Of a stretch of DNA of 64,000 nucleotides, positions 1-7,680 are shown piece after piece. Under the pieces are notes generated by a model, which did not search any database, was not told the origin of the DNA, and was given only the letters and a program-made list of their open reading frames with translations. The first letter of the stretch is position 1. Every line of letters begins with the position of its first letter. Both the position numbers and the translations under genes were made by a program. Source of the stretch: Bog-473 sp049513455 (GTDB lineage: Bacteria > Actinomycetota > Acidimicrobiia > Acidimicrobiales > RAAP-2); contig JBEKWB010000025.1 in the NCBI GenBank assembly GCA_049513455.1, positions 18,649 to 82,648 of the forward strand, read 5' to 3'.

Positions 1-1
1 G

Positions 2-142
2 TCGGCCGCGCGGCGGAGCGAGGAGATCGCGGACGTGGGCACGGCCTACGGCCACTGCCCGCGTTGTGGAAAGGAGAGGTTCTCCCAGCGTCGCCTTTGG
101 GTCCAGTCGAAGGTCGTGTATCTCGGCATCGAGCGCTACTGA
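2..142 (+). CDS. C-terminal fragment of a zinc-ribbon protein (5' end outside window)
   Basis: The frame starting at base 2 is open from the window edge to a TGA at 140-142. It encodes a 46-residue tail with a CPRCGKERF zinc-knuckle and a basic/aromatic ending. The second Cys pair expected of a zinc ribbon would lie upstream of the window. The overlapping frame with a TTG at 64 gives a low-complexity product and looks like a shadow. I do not recognise the family, and its function is unknown. Confidence 0.4.
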   Translation, partial: SAARRSEEIADVGTAYGHCPRCGKERFSQRRLWVQSKVVYLGIERY

Positions 143-281
143 TCCAACGGGTGAGACGAGCGCCACAGATGCCATACTCGCTTGATGCGGATCCCGTCCC
201 ACCGGATGCGGCCGACACCTTGGAGGATTTCGTGTCGCTGCTGCCGATTCCGCCATACTGAGACGTCGAAGGGAGACATAC

Positions 282-833
282 GTGGGTGCGCCAGGCCCGT
301 ACACCGAGACGTGGGGCCCTGATCGCTTCGGGGATCCGTGCCGCGAATGCGCGTTCGAATGGTCGTTGACCAGTGAGCAGGCGATCGCATCCGTGATGGG
401 GACTCCCGACTCCTATGCGGGCATCATCGGGTCGGCCGATGGCTCGCTCCGCCACCCGGACCTCGACTGGACCGTGGGCGCGTACGTCTGCCACGTCGCC
501 GACAACTTGCACATCTGGGCCCAGTGGCTCGCCGGGGCGGCACTCGCAGGGGAGGCGAGTGTGCCCGGCTACGAGGAGCGACTGCTCGGAGACGCACGTT
601 TCTATTCGCGGGTGCCGGTGGGTGGCGCCCTGTGGCAACTACGGCAAGCCACGCACCCGTGGCACGAGGCGGTCACCGTTGCGCTGGCGCACAATGTCGT
701 CTTGGCGCACGAGAGCCGTGGCCCCCAATCGGTCAATGACGTCGTGCGGAGCAACGCGCACGATGCCTTTCACCACGGATGGGACATCCGCCGGATACTC
801 GAGTACACCGGCACCACGTCGTTCAGCTCCTGA
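282..833 (+). CDS. DinB-like / mycothiol-dependent-type metalloprotein
   Basis: 183 aa, GTG start preceded by AAGGGAG about 7 bases upstream. It resembles the DinB/YfiT/maleylpyruvate-isomerase N-terminal superfamily: four-helix bundles binding a metal through three His residues, in actinobacteria often thiol transferases using mycothiol. Candidate ligands are His71 (in CHVAD) and the His pair 164/165 (in HDAFHHGWDI). An N-terminal CRECAFEW segment carries two extra cysteines. The stop overlaps the convergent DJ-1 gene by 11 bases. The fold is inferred from motif pattern and length; the substrate cannot be read from the sequence. Confidence 0.6.
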   Translation: MGAPGPYTETWGPDRFGDPCRECAFEWSLTSEQAIASVMGTPDSYAGIIGSADGSLRHPDLDWTVGAYVCHVADNLHIWAQWLAGAALAGEASVPGYEERLLGDARFYSRVPVGGALWQLRQATHPWHEAVTVALAHNVVLAHESRGPQSVNDVVRSNAHDAFHHGWDIRRILEYTGTTSFSS

Positions 834-1473
834 GCCTGGCGTACTCGGCCACCCGGGCGACGACGGGCGGGGAGGATTTGGCCGGTGAGCCCGAATCGAA
901 CGGGGGCTGCGGGTCGTACTCGATCATCAACTGGGCCGCCTCGGCCGCGGTGCGGTCGACCAGTAGCTCGACCAGGCGCAATGCCATGTCGATACCGCTC
1001 GAGACGCCGGCGGCCGTGACGAGCCGTTGATCCAGGTGTTCGACCACACGTTGCGCGGTGGGTACGGCGCCGTGGGCGGCGAGCTCGTCGTAGCACGCCC
1101 AGTGCGTCGTGGAGGTCAGGTCTTTCAACAGCCCGGCGGCGCCGAGCACCAGTGAGCCGGTGCACACCGACGTGGTGAACCGGGTGGTCCTGTGGGCCTG
1201 GCGTACCCACTCCACGACCATTTCGTCGTGCTGGAGGGGTCGGGTACCGACCCCTCCGGGAAAGACGAGGACGTCGGGTTCGCTCAGTTCGGCGAACGTC
1301 GCGTCGGCCATCATGCCGAGCATGCCGTTCTCGCTGCGGTACTCGCCCCGCCGCTCTCCGACGAAGACGACGTCGATGAACGGGATGCGCTGGAGCACCT
1401 CATAGGGCCCAACGGCATCGAGCGCGGTGAATTTCTCGAAGAGGGGGATGGCGGCGGTGAGCGTGGGGGTCAT
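823..1473 (-). CDS. DJ-1/PfpI family protein (isonitrile-hydratase-like)
   Basis: 216 aa. The start ATG overlaps the stop of the upstream GlxA-type regulator by ATGA (1470-1473), so the two are translationally coupled; the longer upstream frame is a shadow. It is a glutamine-amidotransferase-like fold: the nucleophile-elbow cysteine lies in TTSVCTGSLVLGAAG, with an upstream FPGGVG and a downstream TTHW, the arrangement seen in DJ-1/PfpI proteins and isonitrile hydratases. Its N-terminal LDAVGPYEVL parallels that of the regulator, which suggests the pair arose from a shared domain. Probable cytosolic hydratase/hydrolase; substrate unknown. Confidence 0.8.
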   Translation of the reverse strand: MTPTLTAAIPLFEKFTALDAVGPYEVLQRIPFIDVVFVGERRGEYRSENGMLGMMADATFAELSEPDVLVFPGGVGTRPLQHDEMVVEWVRQAHRTTRFTTSVCTGSLVLGAAGLLKDLTSTTHWACYDELAAHGAVPTAQRVVEHLDQRLVTAAGVSSGIDMALRLVELLVDRTAAEAAQLMIEYDPQPPFDSGSPAKSSPPVVARVAEYARLRS

Positions 1474-2462
1474 GCGGATGTCCTTTCCCGGGCCACCGTG
1501 CGGAAGCGACGGCGGTAGGCGTCCGGTGAGACGCCGAGGCGGCGTTGTGTGACCCGGCGCAGTGATTCGGCGGTGCCGAATCCGCAGCGGGCGGCGATCA
1601 CGTCGAGGGTGTCGTTGGTCGTCTCGAGCTCGCGGCGCGCCGCCTCCAGGCGCACGCGCTCGACGAACTTGCCGGGGGTTTCGCCCACTTCGGTGCTGAA
1701 CACGCGCGTGAAGTGGCGCAGGCTCATGGCTGCCGCGGCGGCGAGGACGGGGACCCGGTGGTCGCCGCCGGGCGCGGCCTCGACCAATGCCTGCACGGCC
1801 CGGACGGTCGAGCGCTCGGCGCGCCGCACCCACACAGGGGAGGCGAACTGCGTCTGGCCGCCCGGTCGATGGAGGAACATCACCAACCAGCGGGCCACCG
1901 TCTGGGACACGTCGACGCCGAGGTCCTCCTGCACCAGGGCGAGCGCCAGATCTATGCCGGCCGTGACCCCCGCACTGGTCCAGTATTTGCCGTCTTTGAT
2001 GTAGATGGGGTCCGGATCGACCGAGACGTCCGGGAACTCGGCCTCCAGGCGCGTGGCGTTGGCCCAGTGGGTGGTGACCCGGCGGCCACCGAGGAGGCCG
2101 GCCTCGGCGGCGAGAAACGCGCCCGTGCAGACCGTGGTCACCCGCCGGCAGGTGGGTGCGACCGTCCTGATCCACGAGATGAGCTGCGCGTCGTGACGAG
2201 CCGTGCGGATCCCGTTCCCGCCGGCGATGACCAAGGTGTCGATCGGCTCGTTGGGGTCGGGGAGCCGAACGGTGCACAGGGCGATCCCGCTCTCGGTTTT
2301 GACCGGTTGCCCGTCTGTCGAGGCGAGTGTCACGCGGTACCCCTCGTCCGGGCCGAGTGCGCGGGCCGTCCGCGTCGCTCCGGCGAAGACCTCGATCGGG
2401 CCCACCGCATCGAGGGGCTGCACCCCGGGGAAGGCCACGACGACCACGTGGCGCGTGCTCAT
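1470..2462 (-). CDS. GlxA family transcriptional regulator (DJ-1/PfpI domain + AraC HTH)
   Basis: 330 aa from the ATG at 2462 (an in-frame ATG nine codons upstream is possible). Residues ~5-190 form a DJ-1/PfpI-like sensor domain with a VCTGAFLAAEAGLL elbow and TTHW. Residues ~225-325 are an AraC-type double helix-turn-helix, with MSLRHFTRVFSTEVGETPGK in the first and ARCGFGTAESLRR in the second. Such regulators usually control an adjacent gene; here the DJ-1/PfpI protein overlaps it by 4 bases in the same operon. The effector is unknown. Confidence 0.9.
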   Translation of the reverse strand: MSTRHVVVVAFPGVQPLDAVGPIEVFAGATRTARALGPDEGYRVTLASTDGQPVKTESGIALCTVRLPDPNEPIDTLVIAGGNGIRTARHDAQLISWIRTVAPTCRRVTTVCTGAFLAAEAGLLGGRRVTTHWANATRLEAEFPDVSVDPDPIYIKDGKYWTSAGVTAGIDLALALVQEDLGVDVSQTVARWLVMFLHRPGGQTQFASPVWVRRAERSTVRAVQALVEAAPGGDHRVPVLAAAAAMSLRHFTRVFSTEVGETPGKFVERVRLEAARRELETTNDTLDVIAARCGFGTAESLRRVTQRRLGVSPDAYRRRFRTVARERTSA

Positions 2463-2563
2463 GAAGCCATCCTGCGGCAGCGGGCTCATGGCGTCAATGC
2501 CATAGTTCCCACATTTCGTGCCATCAGGGCCGACAGAAGCTCCGGCAACCCTTCGGGGACTGT

Positions 2564-2956
2564 TCAGGAGGTGCGGGACCGGCGGGTGCCCCGGGCGCGC
2601 ACCCAGGCCAGGAGGTCGCCCTGGTCGGCCCGGGAGACCGTGCCGGTGAGGATGTCCTCGCGGTCGGTCGAGGCCTCCTTGGATATCTCGGCCCGCAGCA
2701 CGTCCCCGATGGCCGCCGGCCGGAGGTACTCGACGAGCACCGAGGAGACGATGCCCGAATGATCGTCATCGTTGGCGGCGGCCGCCACCGCGGCGCCGGC
2801 GACGGCGTAGAACACGGCGCCGTGCACGGTCCCATGAGGATTGGCGTGATGCCGGTCGGTTTGCAGGGTGGCCACGGCGTGGCCGGGACCGAGGCGTTCG
2901 ACCCCGATCCCCAGCAGCGCGGCGAACTCGTCTTTCTTGGGCCCCGACGCCGTCAC
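2564..2956 (-). CDS. PaaI-type hotdog acyl-CoA thioesterase
   Basis: 130 aa. I chose the GTG at 2956 because it forms a GTGA overlap with the stop of the upstream FrhB-like gene (2953-2955); an upstream in-frame start would overlap that gene by 55 bases. The hotdog signature is visible: a HANPHGTVHGAVFYAVAG helix segment (His/Gly active-site region), an EYLRPA strand, then a DILTGTVSRADQGDLLAWV strand. Family members hydrolyse aromatic or other acyl-CoAs. Coupling to an F420-hydrogenase-like protein is unusual, and the substrate is unknown. Confidence 0.8.
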   Translation of the reverse strand: MTASGPKKDEFAALLGIGVERLGPGHAVATLQTDRHHANPHGTVHGAVFYAVAGAAVAAAANDDDHSGIVSSVLVEYLRPAAIGDVLRAEISKEASTDREDILTGTVSRADQGDLLAWVRARGTRRSRTS

Positions 2957-4080
2957 GCCGTCGGCGCGGGCAGGCGGCCCGGCATGGGTACCGCCGTGGC
3001 CGGCCAACGCTTGCGGCTCACCCGGCTCAGGCGATTGAGCAGGGTGACGGCGCCCGGGTCATCCTCAATTGGGCGCGTCTCGATGACGCCGGCGGCCTCC
3101 ATGTCGTTGAAGATGTCCTCGCCCCGCTCTGTGCGCAGAAGCGTCAGGGTCCAGTCGCCGAAGGCGCCGATACCGCCCGTGGAGATGTCCGCGTGTTCGG
3201 CCGCGAAATCGGGGCAGCTCTTGCACCCCTCGCGGGTCCACCCGTGAGCCTCCTTGAGGGGGATCTCGTGGTACGCCCCGTCTTTCATCCAGACCTGGAA
3301 GACACCCTTGATGTTCATTTTGACGATATCGGCCCGGGCCAGGCCGTACTTGGCCTCGAAGAGCTCGGGGAAGATGGCGTCGTCGAAGGTCTTGGAGCAC
3401 AAGAGGCCGATGGAGAGCGTGAAGCGCCGAGCGATCTTGCCGGCCTTGCGGGCCGCCATGACCGGAGGCGCCGACGCCTGACAGCCCATGCCCACCAGGG
3501 CGATGCGCTCGGCCCCGCCTTCGATGGCCTGGCTATAGGCCAGTGGATTGGCGGAGTAGGTGTAGCGCGATCCCGCCGTCGCCAGCACGTCTTCCTTCGT
3601 CCAGGCCACCTGGGGAATTGCCTTCCACGTGGAGCCGTCACCTTCGAGGCCCGAGACCAGGGCGGCGTCGATCAGATCGTGCTCGAAAGCCCAGATCAAG
3701 AGGGCGGAGACGAGGCCGCCATCCTGTCCGATGCCCTGCACCTCGAGGTCGGTGGCGCGGGCCAGCACGGTACGTCGCGCGATACCGGCCACTTCTTCGT
3801 CGGTGCGCGGGCGCCCGAACAGATGGTTCTCGATGTCCGGTTCCCAGGTGCGAAAACGGGGGCAGGCCCGGGTGCACAGGGTGCATCCCTTCTCGCCGTG
3901 GGTGCAGTTGTCGGTCCCGCCGTCGGCCAGGACGTGAAAGGGCTTGTAGTGCCCGTCGGCGTCGTCGTACTCGAGGACGTCGTAGGGGCAGGCGATGACG
4001 CAGGCCGAACATCCGGTGCAGAGTCCGGACGTCACGACCTCGGTGAAGAGCTCTTTCCACTGTGGCTTCTCGGGTGGCAT
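2953..4080 (-). CDS. Coenzyme F420 hydrogenase/dehydrogenase beta-subunit family protein
   Basis: 375 aa from the ATG at 4080; the long upstream extension is antisense to the Fpg gene and was dropped. The N-terminus has two ferredoxin-like cysteine clusters (Cys21/24/27/31 and Cys59/66/69/73), each ending in CP, consistent with two [4Fe-4S] centres. The remainder has the FrhB/FdhB layout, with GQDGGLVSALL, GMGCQASAPPV and SIGLLCSKTF motifs followed by a CKSCPDF cluster. FrhB-type proteins bind FAD and Fe-S and reduce or oxidise F420 or substitute partners, such as ferredoxin-linked reductases. It is divergent from the Fpg gene (49-base gap) and coupled to the downstream thioesterase. Confidence 0.88.
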   Translation of the reverse strand: MPPEKPQWKELFTEVVTSGLCTGCSACVIACPYDVLEYDDADGHYKPFHVLADGGTDNCTHGEKGCTLCTRACPRFRTWEPDIENHLFGRPRTDEEVAGIARRTVLARATDLEVQGIGQDGGLVSALLIWAFEHDLIDAALVSGLEGDGSTWKAIPQVAWTKEDVLATAGSRYTYSANPLAYSQAIEGGAERIALVGMGCQASAPPVMAARKAGKIARRFTLSIGLLCSKTFDDAIFPELFEAKYGLARADIVKMNIKGVFQVWMKDGAYHEIPLKEAHGWTREGCKSCPDFAAEHADISTGGIGAFGDWTLTLLRTERGEDIFNDMEAAGVIETRPIEDDPGAVTLLNRLSRVSRKRWPATAVPMPGRLPAPTA

Positions 4081-4129
4081 TGGCCCACCATATTCTGCGG
4101 CCGGCCGTCGGTCCGGTACCGTCGGCAGG

Positions 4130-4927
4130 GTGCCCGAAATTCTGGAGGTGGAGCTGTACCGAAGGTTGGCCGAGAAGGCGCTGTGGCGCACCATCGAGAA
4201 GGTCTGGATGCTCGATGCACGGTATGGACGGGGTGGCACGACCCCACGCCGCCTCCAGAGCGCGCTGGTCGGCCACGTCTTCACCGAGGCCAGGCGACGG
4301 GGCAAGCTCCTGCTTCTCGACACCGATGACGGCCCCACCCTGGGTATTCGCTTCGGGATGACCGGTGGGCTGGTGGTCGACAGTGTGGAGGCACTCGACC
4401 GCTTGCTCTACGGGCCGGGGGTGTTCGGCGATCAGTGGGTTCGCGCCTGCGTCACGTTCGCGGACGGGGGCCACCTCCTTCTCCACGACCCTCGCCGTTT
4501 CGGCTCACTGGAGCTGGCGCCTAACGAGGGTCGCCTCGGTCCCGACGGACTTACCCTCACCCTGGCCGAACTCGGCGCCGCTCTGGCCGGCACGGCGGCG
4601 CGCGGGCCCCGGTCGGCGCCCCTCAAGGCCCAGCTGATGGATCAGGCGCGGGTGGCCGGGATCGGGAACCTGCTGGCTGACGAGATCCTCTGGCGGGCCG
4701 AGTTGGATCCCGGGCGACGGACCCCCCTCAGCAACGAGGAGTTGCGCGCCCTGCACAAGTCCCTGCGCGCCACCCTGCGCCAGCTCGGGCGCCAGGGAGG
4801 ATCACACACGGGCGAGCTCATGGAGGAACGGCGGGCGGGCGGTCGCTGCCCCAAGGACGGAGCAGAACTCCAGGTGGCCACCGTCGGCGGGCGTACCACC
4901 TACTCCTGCCCGGTCCACCAGACGTAG
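4130..4927 (+). CDS. Formamidopyrimidine-DNA glycosylase family (Fpg/Nei) with atypical zinc finger
   Basis: 265 aa, GTG start at 4130, which places the essential Pro-Glu directly after the initiator (PEILEVE instead of the usual PELPEVE). The conserved Lys is in RRGKLLLLD and the helix-two-turn-helix in GIGNLLADEILW. The C-terminal zinc-finger region keeps the catalytic Arg (GRTTYSCP), but the usual CysXXCys pairs read Cys-Pro-Lys-Asp and Cys-Pro-Val-His. The family excises oxidised bases and nicks the abasic site. The changed ligands suggest an Fpg/Nei2-like subfamily with altered metal binding. Divergent from the FrhB-like gene. Confidence 0.85.
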   Translation: MPEILEVELYRRLAEKALWRTIEKVWMLDARYGRGGTTPRRLQSALVGHVFTEARRRGKLLLLDTDDGPTLGIRFGMTGGLVVDSVEALDRLLYGPGVFGDQWVRACVTFADGGHLLLHDPRRFGSLELAPNEGRLGPDGLTLTLAELGAALAGTAARGPRSAPLKAQLMDQARVAGIGNLLADEILWRAELDPGRRTPLSNEELRALHKSLRATLRQLGRQGGSHTGELMEERRAGGRCPKDGAELQVATVGGRTTYSCPVHQT

Positions 4928-4952
4928 TCCGGACAGAGGCAGCCCGGCGCCA

Positions 4953-5420
4953 CTACGCCTCGGAAATCGCCTCGAGCACCTTGGCGGCATGGCCGTCGGC
5001 CCGCACGTGGGACCAGACGCGTTGAATTTTGCCGTTGGGGCCGACGAGGAAGGTGGAACGAATGGTTCCCACTGTCTTCTTGCCGTACATCGTCTTCTCC
5101 CCCCAGGCGCCGTACTTCTCCATCACCTTTTTGTCCGCGTCGGTGAGAAGGGGAAACTTCAGCTTGTACTTGGTGCGGAACTTGGTGTGCTTCTCGGCCC
5201 CGTCCGGTGAGATCCCGACGACGGCGACCCCGGACTTCTCGAAGGTCTTGAGGTTGTCGTTGAACTGACAGGCCTCCTTGGTACAGCCGGGCGTGTCGTC
5301 GGCCGGGTAAAAGTACACAATGACCTGCTGCCCCTTGAAGTCGGAGAGCTTCACAGGCTTCCCGTCCTGGTCAGGGAGTGTGAATGCGGGTGCGGTGGAG
5401 CCTGCCTCCAGTTTGGCCAT
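4953..5420 (-). CDS. bcp: Thioredoxin-dependent thiol peroxidase (Bcp/PrxQ peroxiredoxin)
   Basis: 155 aa, ATG at 5420; AGGAGG lies just upstream. The peroxidatic Cys46 is in DDTPGCTKEACQF, with the resolving Cys51 five residues on, the atypical 2-Cys PrxQ/Bcp arrangement. The whole AhpC/TSA fold is present: FTLPDQDGKPVKLSDFKG at the start and GISPD and RSTFLVGPNGKI later. It reduces hydroperoxides in the cytosol using thioredoxin. Convergent with the Fpg gene (25-base gap). Confidence 0.95.
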   Translation of the reverse strand: MAKLEAGSTAPAFTLPDQDGKPVKLSDFKGQQVIVYFYPADDTPGCTKEACQFNDNLKTFEKSGVAVVGISPDGAEKHTKFRTKYKLKFPLLTDADKKVMEKYGAWGEKTMYGKKTVGTIRSTFLVGPNGKIQRVWSHVRADGHAAKVLEAISEA

Positions 5421-5597
5421 CGACGGTCCTCCTTCGTGGGGGATGAGAGAACGCACACTTTTGCACAGGTAGACGCAGGAGACGCCCTCCCTACTGGTAC
5501 AATGGACATGCGACCGCTGGCATGGGGCTGGTGAGTCGGGGCCGTTTCTTCCTCCTCTGGGTGGCGCAGGGTCCCGCCGCACAACAGAGAGAGAGAT

Positions 5598-6887
5598 ATG
5601 ACAATTCAGGCATTGAACGACGCGCATGTCGATCCACCGGTAGGAGACACGGGAGTCTCGGCGGACGACACGTACGAAACCGCCCGGACCTTCGAATCAC
5701 TGGGCGTATCCGAAGAACTGACCAAAGCGCTGGCTGATCAAGGGATCGTCAGCGCTTTTCCAATTCAGGCGCTCACCATCGCCGACGCCCTGGCCGGCCG
5801 GGACGTCTGCGGTAAGGCCAAGACCGGGTCGGGCAAGACCCTCGCCTTCGGCGTGCCGCTCCTCCAGCGGACCAGGGCGACGAGGGATGCGCAGGGTGCA
5901 GCGGCCGGGTCACCCTCCCGACCGGCGCAGCCCCTGGCGCTCGTCCTCCTTCCCACCCGGGAACTGGCTGTCCAGGTGCACGACGTGTTGGCCCCCTTGG
6001 CCAAGACCCTCGGCCTTCGGGCCGTCGCCGTCTACGGTGGTGCCGACATCGACCGCCAGGTGGCCAAGCTGCACAAAGGCGTCGACGTGATCATCGCCAC
6101 GCCGGGTCGCCTCATCGACCTCGGGGACAGGGGCGAAATCTCCGTTTCGCGGCTCGAGACGCTGGTGCTGGACGAGGCCGACCGCATGGCGGACATGGGG
6201 TTCATGCCGCAGGTCGAGTGGGTGCTCCGCCGTCTGGAGACTCCCCATCAGACCCTCCTGTTCTCGGCGACACTCGACGGCGCCGTCGACCGTCTGGTCC
6301 AGCGCTACCTGACCGAGCCCGTCTTCCACGAGGTGGCGTCGTCCACCCAGACGGTGACCCTCATGGAGCATCGCTTCATTCAGGTGCACCAGATGGACAA
6401 GGTCAAGGTCGCGGCCGCCATCGCCCGGTCGCAGGAGAAGACGCTGTTCTTCGTGCGTACCAAGCGGGGTGCGGACCGGCTGGTGGAGAACCTCGAAAAA
6501 GAGGGCCTGCGTGCCGCCGCCATCCACGGTGATCTCCGGCAGGCGAACCGGGAGAGGGCCCTGGCGGACTTCTCCAACGGCAAGCTTCCCGTGTTGGTGG
6601 CCACGGACGTGGCCGCACGCGGCTTGCACATCGAAGCCGTGGACGCCGTGATCCACTGGGACCCCCCCGAGGATCACAAGGCCTACCTCCACCGCTCCGG
6701 CCGTACCGCCCGCGCCGGCAAGGCGGGTGTGGTGGTCAGCCTGACCTTGTGGAACCAGTTGGTCGAAGTGGAAGTGATCCAGCGCCGGCTGGGGCTGCGG
6801 ATTCCCATTGTGGAGATGTTCTCGAACGACCCTCGTCTGGCCAATCTGGCTGAGTGGACACCGCTGGCCGAAGAGAGTGTTCTCTGA
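5598..6887 (+). CDS. DEAD-box ATP-dependent RNA helicase
   Basis: 429 aa, ATG at 5598 preceded by a GAGAGAGA purine run. The superfamily-2 motifs run in order: the Q motif in FESLGVSEELTKAL...FPIQALTI, motif I AKTGSGKT, Ia PTRELA, TPGR, motif II LDEADRMADMGF, motif III SATLD, then in the second RecA domain ATDVAARGLHIEAVD and HRSGRTARAGK. There is no long basic tail, so it resembles RhlE-type enzymes more than DeaD/CsdA. Likely role: RNA remodelling in ribosome assembly or mRNA turnover. Confidence 0.95.
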   Translation: MTIQALNDAHVDPPVGDTGVSADDTYETARTFESLGVSEELTKALADQGIVSAFPIQALTIADALAGRDVCGKAKTGSGKTLAFGVPLLQRTRATRDAQGAAAGSPSRPAQPLALVLLPTRELAVQVHDVLAPLAKTLGLRAVAVYGGADIDRQVAKLHKGVDVIIATPGRLIDLGDRGEISVSRLETLVLDEADRMADMGFMPQVEWVLRRLETPHQTLLFSATLDGAVDRLVQRYLTEPVFHEVASSTQTVTLMEHRFIQVHQMDKVKVAAAIARSQEKTLFFVRTKRGADRLVENLEKEGLRAAAIHGDLRQANRERALADFSNGKLPVLVATDVAARGLHIEAVDAVIHWDPPEDHKAYLHRSGRTARAGKAGVVVSLTLWNQLVEVEVIQRRLGLRIPIVEMFSNDPRLANLAEWTPLAEESVL

Positions 6888-7630
6888 GCGAGGTCCCCCC
6901 GATCGACACGTGGTCCCCCGATGACGGGGTCCGGCGGATCCTGATCGTCACGGCTCATCCCGACGACGTCGATTTCGGTACGGCGGGGACGGTAGCCGCC
7001 TTCACCAAGGCCGGTCTGGAGGTCACCTACTGCGTCGCCACCAACGGCGAGGCAGGCGGGTCCGACCACTCGGTGTCCCGATCGGACATGGCTGCCCTCC
7101 GCCAGCGCGAGCAGCGCGCCGCGGCAGCGGAAGTCGGCGTGACCGACGTGTATTTCCTCGGCCACCCCGACGGGCGGCTGCAACCGACCATCGAACTGCG
7201 ACGCGATATCAGCCGGGTGATCCGCCAGGTCAAGCCGGAGCGCGTGCTGGCCCCGTCGTCCGAGCGGCGCTGGGATTTCATATTCGCCAGCCATCCGGAC
7301 CATCTCGCCGCCGGGGAGGCCGCGGTGTGCGCGGTCTATCCGGATGCGCGTAACCCGTTCGCCCACCCCGAGCTCCTCAACGAGGAGGGACTCGAGCCCT
7401 GGACGGTGCACGAACTGTGGATCATGAGTGGAACCGATCCCAATGTGGCGGTCGAGACGACATCGACCATCGAGCGCAAGGTCGCCGCGTTGCTCTGCCA
7501 CAAGAGCCAGATTGACGACCCCGAGGGCGTCGCACGGCGCGTGACCGAGGGTGGGCGCGCCTCGGGTGCCCTGGCCGGACTTCCTGAGGGCGCCACGGCC
7601 GAGCTGTTCCGGGTCACCCGCATCCCCTGA
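6854..7630 (+). CDS. PIG-L (LmbE-like) family zinc deacetylase
   Basis: About 258 aa if the GTG at 6854 is used (34-base overlap with the helicase gene). The only other plausible in-frame initiator is a CTG at 6884, so the start is uncertain. The Zn site is readable: TAHPDDVDFGTAGT (His-Pro-Asp-Asp) and SHPDHLAAGEAA. PIG-L proteins deacetylate N-acetylglucosaminyl compounds; actinobacterial relatives include MshB and Mca of the mycothiol pathway. This one is shorter than MshB and cannot be assigned to mycothiol synthesis from sequence alone. Confidence 0.88.
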   Translation: MDTAGRRECSLSEVPPIDTWSPDDGVRRILIVTAHPDDVDFGTAGTVAAFTKAGLEVTYCVATNGEAGGSDHSVSRSDMAALRQREQRAAAAEVGVTDVYFLGHPDGRLQPTIELRRDISRVIRQVKPERVLAPSSERRWDFIFASHPDHLAAGEAAVCAVYPDARNPFAHPELLNEEGLEPWTVHELWIMSGTDPNVAVETTSTIERKVAALLCHKSQIDDPEGVARRVTEGGRASGALAGLPEGATAELFRVTRIP

Positions 7631-7680
7631 CGCCGCCGCGACGTCCTTCCCAGATGTCGGCGGGGAACCGACGGACGAGC

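Noticed and set aside
64..261. 65-codon frame at the left edge
   Set aside because: No domain or RBS; the overlapping frame from base 2 has a CPRCG zinc motif and is the better candidate.
823..2277. 484-codon frame fusing the DJ-1 protein to an upstream extension
   Set aside because: The extension is out of frame with, and overlaps, the GlxA regulator; the ATG at 1473 forms a normal ATGA coupling.
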